Part shown: positions 34,201 through 45,403 of the stretch, one piece after another
Layout of the letters: each line of letters begins with the position of its first letter
How positions within the stretch are numbered: position 1 is the stretch's first letter
Assembly (NCBI GenBank): GCA_029747015.1
Contig: JAKOGI010000144.1
Location: 165,001 to 229,000, forward strand
Direction: 5' to 3'
Origin: Carnegiea gigantea
Taxonomy: Eukaryota > Streptophyta > Magnoliopsida > Caryophyllales > Cactaceae
DNA: 64,000 bases
Translations under genes and position numbers: made by a program
Notes under the pieces: generated by a model
Told to the model about the DNA's origin: nothing
The model's input: the letters and a program-made list of their open reading frames with translations, nothing else
Database searches by the model: none

Positions 34201-37200
34201 TAAGGGCCAGCTATATGTGTCAATTCCACCAGTTTTGTGGGGGCAGTGTCTCTGTCCTTTCTAGTGTTTCATATACATCATACATGTGCTTTGCTCTATG
34301 GTGCTAAAACCATTTCTGACTTGTAGAACTAATACTTCAGAAAGGAAAACCTTAGAGGAATCAATTCAAGTCATTACAATGTTATGGTAGTGGAGAAATT
34401 GAAGCTTCAATAAAAATTTCTGAAGACTGCACTTGCTTCAGCCTGGAGTTCTAATGATGTGATACCCTGCCTTGCCTTTTGTTTCACCCTAACAGTTAGG
34501 TTTTCGTAGGATTTGGGGGTTCAGTGACATAGAAATTACTGACATGACATTGTAGAATGTAATGACTGTAGTACAGAAAACGAATTTACATTTTCCATCT
34601 TTAATTCTCTTTTCAATTTCTGACATTGCTCTCAAAAACCAAACATTATGTACATATATTGCACTTCATCGATATAGAAATTTAGAAGAGTCGCAAAGTA
34701 TAGAGTATTACGAGCTGTGAGAGAAAACTTGCAGAATATGCGTATGGTTCTTTCTTCAACACGAAACCCTTTTTTTCAACTTCGAAGATAGGCGTAGTGA
34801 GCAGAATTTATTGAATTACTGCTATTGACTTTCTATTCAATTTCTCTGTAGAAAAGAGGCCTACTTTACATTACTGAACAATCATAATTGTTTGAAGGGA
34901 AAGTTCCTTTTTTCTATGTTTATCGATTCGTCCCTTTCTGGAGGAGGGCAACTGTGCTTTTCCCTGATTCATCACCATGCTTATTCATATAAAATATCGT
35001 CCCATATGATCATATTCTTAAGGGGATTTTTCTCAAGTCCATTGTCAATTTTTACTCCTGATAACGTCCTCTTGTTGTGATGTGATTGTACTTGTGCTTC
35101 TTTTCTTAATAGCTTTCCAGCTGATCTGTGACCACCCCTCCCCCCCCCCCCCCAAAAAAAGCAAGCTTGATAAGGACTAAAACTGTTGTATCTCTGTACG
35201 GGATGTGCTTGAATTTGATTGTGAACTTGGACATACTGGCAGTGAGCTTGCATCTTTGACGGTGTACGCATGGTTGAACTGCTCATGGTCCCACATATGC
35301 TATCTTTTAAAATTTACTTATAAGCTTCGCTTCTTATAGTACACTGGATTGGCATTATATTTATGAAATATGTCCTTATTTTAAGTAGATGCTGTCAAAA
35401 GGATGCAAATAAATTTGGTGTTCGTGTTTATCGTTCAGATCTTTTGCTATGTTGCTTTACTAAATAGTCTTCTTCAAGATAAGTATCAATCTTCTGGCAT
35501 TATAGAAAGTTGGTGCTGGTTCCCTGTTCAAAGTTCATGCGTAGGTACTTCCTGTTTCTTCACTTTTTTTATTTATTTATCCACACATGCATATACATCT
35601 TATGCCATCGCTTTAAGAACTTAGAGTTGTCAATACATGATGAATTCTATCACGATGTTTGAGATGTTCATCTAGTTTTTGAATTTTATTTTTTCATGCA
35701 TTTTTTGACATGTTCATCTAGTTTATTCTGATTGTAGCCATGAAACATCTAAAGCTTGTACTATGCAGGGCAGCCTAAAAGGCATCTTCTTACGACGGGG
35801 TGGAGTGTCTTTGTCAGTGCCAAAAGGCTTATTGCTGGAGATTCTGTTCTCTTTATTTGGTAACACCCTATTTTCTTTCCTTTTTAACAATCCCTCTATC
35901 AGTTGTCTCAGTTTCCTCCCTCAGCCTTGGCTGCTAGAGAATGGCTCAATGGTTGTTTGCCTGAAAACATAGGAATGAGAAAAACCAACTGCTTCTGGGA
36001 ATTCGCCGGGCTACTAGGCCTCAAACTGTGATGCCATCATCTGTTCTATCAAGTGACAGTATGCACATTGGACTTTTAGCTGCTGCAGCTCATGCTGCTG
36101 CTACCAACAGTTGTTTTACCATCTTCTATAACCCAAGGTCAGTTATCAAATCTTAAACTGCCTGAATTCATTTATTTGGGAAGTCTCTGTATGTTCTTTA
36201 CTTTCCGCCTTTTTGCTTACACATATGAATTGGTTCAGGGCATGTCCATCTGAATTCGTCATTCCTCTATCGAAATATGTCAAGGCTGTGTATCACACTC
36301 GTGTTTCTGTTGGGATGCGATTTCGTATGCTGTTTGAGACCGAAGAATCAAGTGTTCGGAGGTAGCAGGCTTTTACTAGTATGCAAGCATTCTTTTTCTT
36401 TAATGATATGTTATTTTACCGTATTGGTTAAGTATTGCACAGTGGGCGATATTCCCTTTACCCTTTCAGCAGGAAATTTTCATAGGATACCATCTTTTGA
36501 CTTGCCAATGTAGGTGTTTATTTTATTCTATTTATTTTCTTCTACCATTCCCATCTTTCTTAGAGCTGTAGCTGGAGTTTATACTAGGGTTGATATGCGA
36601 CCTGATGTCGTATAACTTTCTCCATCCGGGTGATCAAAAACTTTTGACATATTTTGACTCTTATCCATGTAGACATGTCAATCTATATTTCATTCTGGAG
36701 TAGTAAGGAGACAATGCCTTTCAAATCTAAGGCCATTGGGAAATGAATTCTTCGGCAACTCAGTTAAAGGGATAAGCCTGCATACATGCCCCCCCCCCCC
36801 CCCCAAAAAAAAAAAAAGAGAAAGCACCCTACCATGGGTGGGATGGTGAAAACTGGTTTGGATTGATTTTCTCCTTGAGTTGGCAATTTGCCTGCCGTGT
36901 AACCTGTCACTGTTGTCCAAGTAGTGATGCTTTTGTTAGGGCTCACATTGCTATGTAACAACACAACCAGTATTAAAATTTTCGTTTTAGGATAGTACAT
37001 TACTTTGTCTTGTCAGGCAATAACATGCAGTATTGATGTAGCTTTGGTTGGCGGCCAAATGATTGTATAGCTGTGCTTCTACTAAGATGGCCAAACAGCT
37101 AGCTTTATGACAATTGCTATTATATCATCATTCCTTTTCCCTTTAATGCATAAAATCTGTAAATACTTTATTGCTGCTACTTTTTATGTTGCAGATACAT

Positions 37201-37646
37201 GGGTACAATCACAGGAATCAGCGACCTTGATCCTGTTCGTTGGCCGAATTCCCATTGGAGATCTGTGAAGGTATCATTTATAGAAAGAAGTTTGTTGGAT
37301 AGTGATCTGTACTTTGGTATACTATACGATTGCTACTTACCCATCCTCAACCCTCTTTTCACGCCTATGTCAAATATTTTTTGTCTAAGTAAAGGTAAAG
37401 CCTTTGACTGCAGTCAGATTCTGTTGTTTTTTCCTTTTCTCCCACTGCCCTGCTTTATTATTTTTTCGTTTCTTTTACAGAAGTGGTGGGTTTAGTGATA
37501 AAACAGTAAAGCTTCTTCGTTTTATTCTATTTTTCATATTGTCAAATTTAACAATGCTAGTTTTATTTTTTATTTTTCTGGGAATTCTGTTACTTGTGTT
37601 TAAGTACTGCTGCCATGGTCAGGAGGTCTTAGAATTTATTCGCCGT

Positions 37647-37677
<31 letters not shown>

Positions 37678-40468
37678 GGGGGGTTGAATAAATTATTAGC
37701 ATAAGGAGTTCAAAGAAAGACACTGAAACATGATCCTCAATCTCATAAAGAATTGTCAAGCTTTGGGAAACCAAAATACATTTGACTAAAAGGTCACTTT
37801 TTACATGAAGGATTGCTGTCTTTTTGAAAGTAGAGAAAATATTAATTAGAAAATTTTAGACAATCCTTGGAACGTGTGGAACAGGAACTTTGAAGAGTTT
37901 TAAGAGATGGGAGTAACAGAAGTGGTATGAGAGAACCTGTGAGTGCAATTTTTACCTGCCATTTTTGCCATCTGCTCCATTGCCAGTCAGCAGTTTAACA
38001 TTTGCAAGGCTGGTGTAACACAGCCTGTTACAGTGACTTCTATTTTGTCATTCATGTTTTAGCTGTTTCTGTTGGCTAATTTTTTCAAGCAGGTAGGTTG
38101 GGACGAATCCACTGCTGGTGAGAGACAGCCACGGGTATCATTATGGGAGGTTGAACCTCTGACCAGCTTCCCTATGTACCCTTCTCTCTTTCCCCTGAGG
38201 TTGAAAAGGCCATGGCATGCTGGAACTTCATCTCTACCAGGTATTGGCAACTTTTGCTGTGTTCTTTGTTTATGTCCCTTCTTCCATTTTCTTCTATGTT
38301 GTGGAAGGGAGAAGGTTGGCTTTTTTTCCCTTTTTTTTTGGGGGGGGGGGTGGCTGGTGGGGGATTGGACAAAAGGGCTTGGGGAGAAGTACTAGAAAAT
38401 GGCTTCTGTAAAGGCAAAAACTGGAAGCAACTATTAGAGACCATGTGAAGCTGCACTTGTGAATAAAATTGAATAACACCCTCATACTTTTTTAGTCAAA
38501 ATGGGCTCCAAAACGAATTCCGCATTGAATCTTTTGGATAAAATCAAAAGAAAGCCCCACAGTGCCATTGTTCTCATCCTATTATTTCGACCTTGCTTGG
38601 GTGAAATCCTTACATAAGTGTTAGTATTATCATGCATACAGATAACTGGCACTGGATCTGCATCTTTAACATATATTGAGGCTGCTGGTTGTTACCATGC
38701 AGAGAGTATTGACGATCCTGCGAACAGTTTGATGTGGCTAAGAGGACAAGGAGGAGAACAAGGTCTTAACCCATTGAGTTTTCCGTCTTTGAGTATGTAC
38801 CCTTGGATGCAGACTAGAATCAATAGCTTGCTTCCTGTCAGCAATCAAAACCAGCAGTATCTAGCCTTGTTGTCATCCAATTTCCAGAATTTAAGAGGTG
38901 GTGATGCTATCAATCCCCAATTGATGCAACTTCAACAGCCCATGCAGTATCTTCCACAGTCAACCAGTCAAGTCCCGATGTTGCAGCAGCAACAACTGAT
39001 CCATCCTTCAATTACCCAACAAATCTTGCAAGGTGGGCAATCGCAAGTTTCTAAAGATAACCTTTCTCAGCGCATTCCACAGGAGGAATACTTTAAACAG
39101 CAGGAGGGGCAGCAGAACCAGCGGTCACGCGATCCTGAACCATTTTCCCTGCCAAATGACAAAATCCAGAATAGGCAGCAAATAGGCAGGCCTACATCAG
39201 TTGTAAAAATGGACACTGGCACTGTAAATGCCGAGCTCTCCAGCTTAACTCATTCCCCCGTACACAGCATTCTGGGTTCCATCCGTCCTGAAGGGATTAG
39301 TAATTTGTCGGACATATCCAACGTGAACAACACTATGGTGAATGAACAGACATCGCAACTACCCTTGGTGTCGTTCAGTTCATATACACCCATTAATGCC
39401 TTTGGGGATGCTGTTTCACTCCCAGCATATTCCGGGAAAGATGTTTCTTTGGAGACTGGTAACAGTACTTTAGATGTGCAGAATCACAATGTCTTTGGCG
39501 GCAATCTTGATTCTTCTGGGCTGGTATTGCCTATGACAATGCCAAGCAATTATCGTATTTCAACGGATGCAGATATATGCTCAGTACCATCAGGTGCTTC
39601 AACGTTTCGTAATTCTATGTATGGTTGTAACAGCAGCAGCTCACCTGAGCTGCATGGCGAAGGGCAGGGTGACCTGCCAACCCCAACAGAAACATTTGTC
39701 AAGGTGCTCCCTACTACTGGAGAAAATGAACTTTTGATGCTATATTTTTGCTTGGTTTGAAATGTTGTAAACTACAGGGATGGTGGTGTTTGGTTGCAGG
39801 TTTATAAATCTGGATCAGTTGGGCGTTCGTTAGACATCTCCCGGTTCAGCAGCTATCATGAGCTGCGTGAAGAGCTGGGCAAGATGTTTGGAATAGAGGG
39901 GAAGCTTGACGACCCTCTGAGATCAGGCTGGCAGCTTGTATTTGTCGACAGGGAGAATGATGTGCTTCTCCTTGGAGACGACCCTTGGGAGTATGTACTC
40001 ATTTGTCCTCTCTATTTCAGAAACATTTTGCTCTGAGAATGATGGATTTTGCTCATGGTTGTCCAATCCATAGAGTTGGAACCTGAATATTCCACCAACC
40101 TATTATAATTTGAACCAAGCAACCCAACTAAATTCCAACTGAGTCAGCCTGTTTCCCAGTTCTAGCCACCCCCTCCCCCAACCCCCCAAAAAAGCAAACT
40201 ACGTTATCTATCTATCTTGGGTTAGATGACGACAAATTGAAATGGAAAGCGAACGGATAACTCATGTAATATTAATTTGGGTTAGGAACTTTGAAACAGA
40301 TAGAAACTCTGTTTTCACAATTATTCATGCACCAGTGTTGTGAAAAGGACCTTACATCATCCTTCTTTTCCTTGCAGGGCATTTGTAAACAATGTCTGGT
40401 ATATCAAAATACTCTCACCCGAGGATGTCCAAAAATTAGGGAAGCAAGTGACTGTGGCATTCTCGTAA
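31257..40468 (+). CDS. ARF8: Auxin response factor, ARF6/ARF8 clade (14 exons)
   Basis: A transcriptional activator of auxin-responsive genes, acting in the nucleus through AuxRE (TGTCTC-type) sites. Inferred exons: 31257-31299, 31506-31621, 31715-31813, 31977-32033, 32125-32280, 32375-32459, 35769-35859, 35973-36137, 36239-36361, 37195-37270, 38093-38240, 38703-39703, 39800-39990, 40378-40468. All have GT-AG borders and compatible phases, total 2442 nt, 813 residues. Domains in order: B3 DNA-binding (about 128-230, with [20 protein letters not shown]), auxin-response/ancillary domain (about 255-337), a Gln-rich middle region typical of activator ARFs (about 390-700), and a C-terminal PB1 domain (721 onward, [20 protein letters not shown], and GDDPWE with the acidic OPCA part). 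The start MKLSTA, the [11 protein letters not shown] segment, the C-terminal [14 protein letters not shown] and the length favour ARF8 over ARF6; the B3 region is equally like ARF6. Exon 12 begins at 38703, because the other possible acceptor (38641) breaks the phase. Confidence 0.92.
32532..32638. mobile_element. Stowaway-type MITE
   Basis: 107 bp, flanked by TA on both sides. Termini CTCCCTCCCTCCCAAAGGA and, inverted, CTCCCTCCATGCCAAAACGA match the Stowaway (Tc1/mariner) consensus CTCCCTCC. The inner stretches 'agtccatctta' and 'taagatggact' are also inverted, so the element can form a hairpin. Confidence 0.85.
32992..33192. repeat. 100-bp tandem duplication in ARF intron 6
   Basis: Two adjacent copies of a 100-bp unit ('tttttatctagtatggtgca' to 'gatacaatcctacatg'), with 'ctagtatggt' at 33001 and again at 33101. 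I see no difference apart from one T at the junction, so the duplication is recent. Confidence 0.9.
37646..37683. repeat. T(11)G(27) tract in an ARF intron
   Basis: A pure T run (37646-37656) followed directly by 27 G (37657-37683), in intron 10 of the ARF gene. Length is likely polymorphic and prone to sequencing error. The G run has G-quadruplex potential. Confidence 0.9.
39919..39939 (+). promoter_or_regulatory. miR167 target site in the ARF transcript
   Basis: The 21 nt in exon 13 encoding the RSGWQLV region contain GATCAGGCTGGCAGCTTGT, the known complement of miR167 in ARF6 and ARF8 transcripts. Pairing to miR167 would be near perfect, with a mismatch at the G of 'CAGG' and mismatches at the site's 3' end, as in Arabidopsis. 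Cleavage is expected near the middle of the site. It lies wholly within one exon, so it is present in the mature mRNA. Confidence 0.9.
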
Positions 40469-41389
40469 GATCCAGAGCAGAAGACACTTGCAGTTGCGGA
40501 GGGAAATCACAATAATGACCCTGTTGCATGCTTATCTGCTTGCTCAAATATGAAGCAATTGGATGAGAAACCTCTTCCAACACGCCTTACAACATGACCT
40601 TGATTTCACTTCTGTGGAGGCTTGATGCCTCAAATTCTAAAATCGAAGTTAGTATGTTTTGTCGAATTAGACCCTTATCGAGAGCTTCTGAAGGTAAAAT
40701 TTCGAGCTCTTTTAGCATCATTTTAGCGTGCTGTAACAGAATTTTAGTCATATTTGGATGAGTAAAGTTCCTCGTACATTTGGTCATGAATATGAATTGA
40801 TAACAGAAGTAATAGACTAACGCCATCAGTCTTATATGCTCTGCTACCCCTTAAACTAGTTTTAAAGTTATGAAGATCATACTGAAGCCAACTCCGGCTG
40901 TATCCTTACAGCAGTCACATTGTATATGAGTATATTGGAATGATCTTTCGCTGAACTCTTATCCAGCATGCTTTGGTTTCAGGAACAATATCATTTTGGC
41001 TTCTTTACTGGGTTATTTGTTGAAATTTCTCCCAAAAACCACCTGTGTCATTAGACATTTTAGATTGGCAAATCTAACTTGACAAATCCAAGCCAAGCCA
41101 ACTTGAAAGTTTTCATCCCATAAATAATTGCATTCTCTTTAAGGGCTTTTAGGATCAGCCTCCGATAAAATTAGGTATCACGCAAATTGGACTTGAACAA
41201 GTTGAACAATATAATAAAGATTTTATGAGAAATTAACTTATAATTCTAACTCAAATCAAATGGCTCACTCAAATCATAATTTGTTCTATTTTTTGTGTTT
41301 GGGGGGGGGGGGGGGGGGTGTTGTTTGTGTGTTCTTTATGTAGGCAAGGCAGTTGTCCATACATACCTACATGAAGAAAAATATTGGTG
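40469..41389. other. ARF 3' UTR and promoter of the PPR gene
   Basis: No further gene. An 18-base G run lies at 41301-41318, 71 bp upstream of the PPR start codon, in its likely leader or proximal promoter. Confidence 0.5.
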
Positions 41390-43015
41390 ATGACTTCTTT
41401 TGGCTCTAAATATTTGAAATCAAGCAAGCATATTCTCTCTCTCCTCGACCAGCATCCATGCCTGACCATCCCTCGCCTCAAGCAAATCCAATCTCATCTC
41501 ACTGTTTCCGGCACCATTTCCGACGCTTTCGCCGCCGGAAAACTCATCTCCTCCTTCTCCGACCATCCCTCCGTTTTCTCCCATGCTTATCACCTCCTTA
41601 TTCGATTACCCCGTCGCTCAACGTACATGTGGAACTCCCTGATCAAAGCCTTGAGCGAAAATGATGAACCCATTAAAGCTCTGTCTCTTTTTAAGCGTAT
41701 GTTACATGCTGGGTTTTCACCAAACAATTATACTTTCTCGTTCTTGATTCGAGCTAGTATTGATCTCTCTGATTTGCCCCTCGGGTTTACCCTTCATGCT
41801 ACGTCGATCAAATTGGGTTGGGAAGATTATGATTTTGTGCGAAATGGGTTGATACATTTGTATTCTGTATGTGATGCCGTAGATTTGTCTAGGAAGTTGT
41901 TTGACGCGAGTTTGAGCAAGGATGTTGTTGCCTGGACTGCTGTGATAAATGGGTACGTGAAGGTTGGTCGGGTTGAGGATGCACGTCAACTGTTCGACAA
42001 AATGCCTGAGAGAAATGTGGTTTCTTGGAGTGCTATGATTACAGGGTATGCTCAAATGGGGTTCTTTAAAGAGGCTCTGGAGCTCTTTAATGAGATGCAG
42101 GTATGTGGGTTTCGGCCAAATCATGCTTCTATAGTTGGAGCACTCACAGCTTGTGCGTCACTTGGAGCTCTGGAGCAAGGGCGGTGGATACACGCATATG
42201 TAGATAGAAATCAGTTCGAATTGGATGCCAAGTTAGGGACAGCTCTTGTTGATATGTATGCAAAATGTGGGTGCATTGAGATGGCCTGTCTAGTGTTTGA
42301 AGACATGCCATGTAAGGATGTATTCGCCTTCACGTCTCTGATATCTGGACTATCAAATCATGGGATGAGTGGGAGAGCCATCAAGTTATTGAGATTGATG
42401 CAAAGTGAAGGGGTTAATCCAAATGGGGTGACATTCATATGTGTCTTAACTGCATGCAGTAGAATGGGTTTGGTAGAGGAGGGGTTGCAAATATTTGAGA
42501 GCATGAGGGACCAATATGGAATTGAGCCGGGAGTTGAACACTATGGGTGCATGGTTGACCTCCTGGCAAGAGCAGGGATGCTACAAGAGGCAGAACAGCT
42601 AGTGAGAAAGATGTCCATGGTGCCCGATTCTTTCGTCCTAGGTGCACTTCTTAATGCTTGTAGAGTTCATGGCAACATCGAGTTAGGGGAGGAAACGGTC
42701 AAACAATTAATAGAGCGAGGTCTGGACTACAGCGGAGTTCACACCCTTCTTTCGAACATTTATGCATCAGCAAACAAATGGGATGGAGTTGTGCAAGTGA
42801 GGGGTCAAATGGAGGAGAAAGAAGTGAGGAAGGTGCCAGGATGCAGCTTAATAGAAGTGGATGGTGTTGTTTCGGAGTTTGGTGCTGGACAAAGGTCTCA
42901 TATGCTAATGGAAGAGATTATGTCATCTCTGCTTCAAATAGACATGCACGTGCGATCCTTCTGGTTGGATCATGATGTTAGATTCATTCCTGAAGTTGGC
43001 TTATGTTTAGCCTAA
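41390..43015 (+). CDS. PLS-class pentatricopeptide repeat protein, E subgroup
   Basis: An intronless gene of 541 residues, as is usual for this family. PPR proteins bind organellar RNA one base per repeat, and E-subgroup members typically guide C-to-U editing together with DYW-domain partners. Repeats with P, L and S spacing are visible: YMWNSLIKALSENDEPIKAL, VVAWTAVINGYVKVGRVEDA, VVSWSAMITGYAQMGFFKEA, LGTALVDMYAKCGCIEMA, VFAFTSLISGLSNHGMSGRA, VEHYGCMVDLLARAGMLQEA. The C-terminus has the E motif (about residues 445-520, LLSNIYASANKWDGV...KVPGCSLIEVDG) and a short E+-like end, without a DYW domain. The N-terminus is basic and Ser-rich, compatible with an organelle transit peptide. The first true ATG is 41390-41392; upstream in-frame codons are TTG and GTG. 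The target RNA cannot be told by eye. Confidence 0.92.
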   Translation: MTSFGSKYLKSSKHILSLLDQHPCLTIPRLKQIQSHLTVSGTISDAFAAGKLISSFSDHPSVFSHAYHLLIRLPRRSTYMWNSLIKALSENDEPIKALSLFKRMLHAGFSPNNYTFSFLIRASIDLSDLPLGFTLHATSIKLGWEDYDFVRNGLIHLYSVCDAVDLSRKLFDASLSKDVVAWTAVINGYVKVGRVEDARQLFDKMPERNVVSWSAMITGYAQMGFFKEALELFNEMQVCGFRPNHASIVGALTACASLGALEQGRWIHAYVDRNQFELDAKLGTALVDMYAKCGCIEMACLVFEDMPCKDVFAFTSLISGLSNHGMSGRAIKLLRLMQSEGVNPNGVTFICVLTACSRMGLVEEGLQIFESMRDQYGIEPGVEHYGCMVDLLARAGMLQEAEQLVRKMSMVPDSFVLGALLNACRVHGNIELGEETVKQLIERGLDYSGVHTLLSNIYASANKWDGVVQVRGQMEEKEVRKVPGCSLIEVDGVVSEFGAGQRSHMLMEEIMSSLLQIDMHVRSFWLDHDVRFIPEVGLCLA

Positions 43016-43055
43016 GTTCAGGACCAATATTCATTTGATATTTTGAGCCATCAAG

Positions 43056-43165
43056 TGTACAACAACAACAATTCCTCCCAATGTGAGTCCCGCTTTTGCG
43101 GGACCTGGAAAGATCCAGATATGGGCAGTCTTATCTTTGCAAACACATGAAGCGACAAAGAGACC
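43056..43165 (+). repeat. Au-like SINE fragment
   Basis: 'caacaacaacaattcctccc', followed by a 'gcgggacctggaaagatcc..atgggcagtcttatctttgc' block and 'aaagagaccgattcagg', follows the order of words at the 3' end of plant Au-type SINEs (tggg..gatcc, acgcagccttacc, gagaggctgtttcc). The Pol III promoter part is not visible, so it would be a truncated copy, or 3' UTR sequence of the PPR gene. Confidence 0.4.
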
Positions 43166-43466
43166 GATTCAGGAGCCATCAAATGTATTTATCTTATTTA
43201 CATTGTTAAACACTTCTTTGTATGTCGGTGGAATTGACTTAGAAGATTGTTATTTGGAATTGAGGACATTCTTTGGCTCAAGCATGGAATATCCTTCCCA
43301 GTGTAAATCTTTAGTTTACCTAACGTTATGCTATTTCATTGCCACTAGCAGAAAATTAAGCTGTGGCATTCAATTCTCCTTCATTGATGGTTATTGCAAG
43401 TCAATGACTTGTAAATTTGAAATTATTGTTCCATATAAAGATGAATGTGCTAAACAATTTTATAAA

Positions 43467-43553
43467 GTGGCAGGGCTATAAAAGTTAAGATCTTTCATAG
43501 GTACACTTTAGAAAATGTCAGGGCTATGAAAGTTAAGATCTCTCATAGGTACC
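43467..43553. repeat. Direct repeat, two 39-bp copies
   Basis: Copies at 43467-43504 and 43515-43553, spaced 48 bp apart, share CAGGGCTAT(A/G)AAAGTTAAG and TC(T/A)TAGGTAC-like ends with about three differences. No function is evident. Confidence 0.75.
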
Positions 43554-45403
43554 TTATGCAAAGGTTGAATGTAACAAACTTTGACATTTTTTCCTTAAAT
43601 GTATGATCATGCAAGCTAAGCTAACTCGCTATGAAAGATTTCACTTCAACGACTTCATGTATAAGTTGTGCATAAATATATCTGTAAGTCACCAGTTTCT
43701 TTCAAATGTTATTGGAGTTATGAGAGTGCCTCAAAGACCCCCAAGAAAAGGGAAGTGTCCATACTCTGCAAGTCTCTTCCAAGTCTCATCGAAGTGGTGC
43801 AGGTTATGATAACTACCTTAGGTCTTGTGTTCGAGGCTTAAGCCTGCTCATTTCAACGTTTACAATTTTTTAGTTTTAATCTTCACATGCACACCTGACC
43901 TTATCATTATCATCATCATCATCAGACGAAGAAAATTTGAAGAGGGGGAAACAAATCATATCTAAAGTCACAATCCTTGCTATTCAGACTGTTAATTTTG
44001 CTCTCAAACAATCATCAATCACTCATAAACCCTAATCCCCTCTCCCTCCATCTCCTCAATTTTCTGACTCCTCCACTTGTTGGTTCTTCACTCCATAGCT
44101 GAAGCCCGGCCGCAGCATCCACAACACAGCAGGTCTGTCTCTCATTCTTATCTTGAATGCTGAAAAAATGAGATAATTTTGGTGGGTCAATGGATTTATG
44201 TTGCTTGTTATTTTATTTTATTGAATATAAAACTCTGTTCATGTTGGTGCCCATTGCTGATGCAATGCAAAATTCAAAATTATGAAGTTCGAAAATCTAT
44301 TGCTGAAGAGTGGAAATGAGTAGTTTCGGGATGAAATACAGGTGTAGTCGTCTGTTTTGGTTGTTTATGTGGTTGCCTATTTGCCATGTTCTTGGGTGCT
44401 CTAATGCGGTGTATGATGAAGAGATAGAGTCCATCAATTCTTTCACTGCTTTTGTTGTTTTTTGTTGTTGTTGTTGTTCTTCAAATAAATGCCTTTTAAA
44501 TGAAGTTCTTGAAGAGAATAGCCTCCCCTAATCGAAAGGATAAAATTGTCTGAACCGACCTCTTAAGGTTCAGGGGAAAAGCTTTTTGTATGATGTGAAA
44601 TAGTCAAATCCCTGCATTGCCAGATTCCATCTGAGGCAATCTGCACACTGCTATCCCCATTTGTTCACCTAAATTGGAAATTTGTATAAGATTGGTTATA
44701 CCAAATGGCAACATTATGTACTGTGATTCATATGTAACAATCTCCATGCTGATGACTATGATTACAGTAGGACGTTAATGGAGTTTTCTTTCGTAGTCGG
44801 AACCTTGGAGGATAAGGTGTGGATCAGGGCTTGAGGGACGGGTAGCCAACCAGGACCAGAACTCAGCTAGCCCAACAATTGCCTATGGGGCAATTGCCGG
44901 TGCCAAGGTTCAAACCTGGGCAGGCTCAAATGAAGCTAGCCTCATCGCTTGTTGAGCTATCCTGCTCACAGGTAAACCATCTTGTAGTAATTTGGCCTTT
45001 TTTTCCAACTGCCATTCTGCTCGTCACAAAGCTAAGTTGATTACTATGCTGCTGAGGTTTATGAGCTGATAGTCCACTGGGGATGCTAGTTCTATTGAGT
45101 GGTCCATAGCTTGTTACCTATGTGCCAAGTATGAGGAAACACTGGTCCATGAAATGGTTTGGTGGATTTGAATTGATTTACATGCCACTCTGTATGTTTT
45201 GCTTTTTCAATAGTCTTCGCTGTCCTGACAATGCTGATCTGCAGAGCTTCTCTTGGGTTTCACACAACCAGATCAATTAGTTTCTGAGTGTAGACTCCAC
45301 TCACAATATCAGGTAACCCTTCTTCTGAAGTCTCTGCAGAAGGGAGTGGAAAGGGTCAAACCAGAATTTACTGTGGTCTAATCATCATAATTCTCTTTTA
45401 GCT
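43554..45403. other. Spacer and leader upstream of PQL3
   Basis: Nothing coding is supported before 45404. Positions 43960-44140 are CT-rich with 'aaaccctaatcccctctccctcc' and may be the start of the PQL3 transcript, with a 5' UTR intron starting near 44130 (gcaggtctgtc). A SINE lies at 44805-44975. Confidence 0.35.
44805..44975 (-). mobile_element. tRNA-derived SINE
   Basis: On the minus strand there is a Pol III box A (GGATAGCTCAACAAGCG, 44962-44946) and, 30 bp further, a box B (GGTTTGAACC, 44916-44907). Spacing and sequence fit a tRNA-related head. The rest ('ggcaccggcaattgcccc' onward) is the SINE body. The intact anticodon and acceptor structures of a real tRNA gene are absent. Confidence 0.6.

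Larger units (their letters stand above)
32460..35768 (+). other. Large intron 6 of the ARF gene
   Basis: At 3309 bp this is by far the longest intron of the gene; it interrupts the B3 domain just after FRHIFRG. It holds a Stowaway MITE (32532-32638), a 100-bp tandem duplication (32992-33192) and three T(n)G(n)/C(n)A(n) tracts (33996-34050, 34157-34178, 35140-35160). No exon was found in it. Confidence 0.8.

Noticed and set aside
38618..38702. Upstream extension of ARF exon 12 from the acceptor at 38640
   Set aside because: Joining there gives the wrong phase after the CCAG donor at 38240; the acceptor at 38701-38702 restores the frame and the family's usual sequence.
41384..41389. Earlier start for the PPR protein
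   Set aside because: The two codons before 41390 are TTG and GTG, not ATG, so the first true start is 41390.
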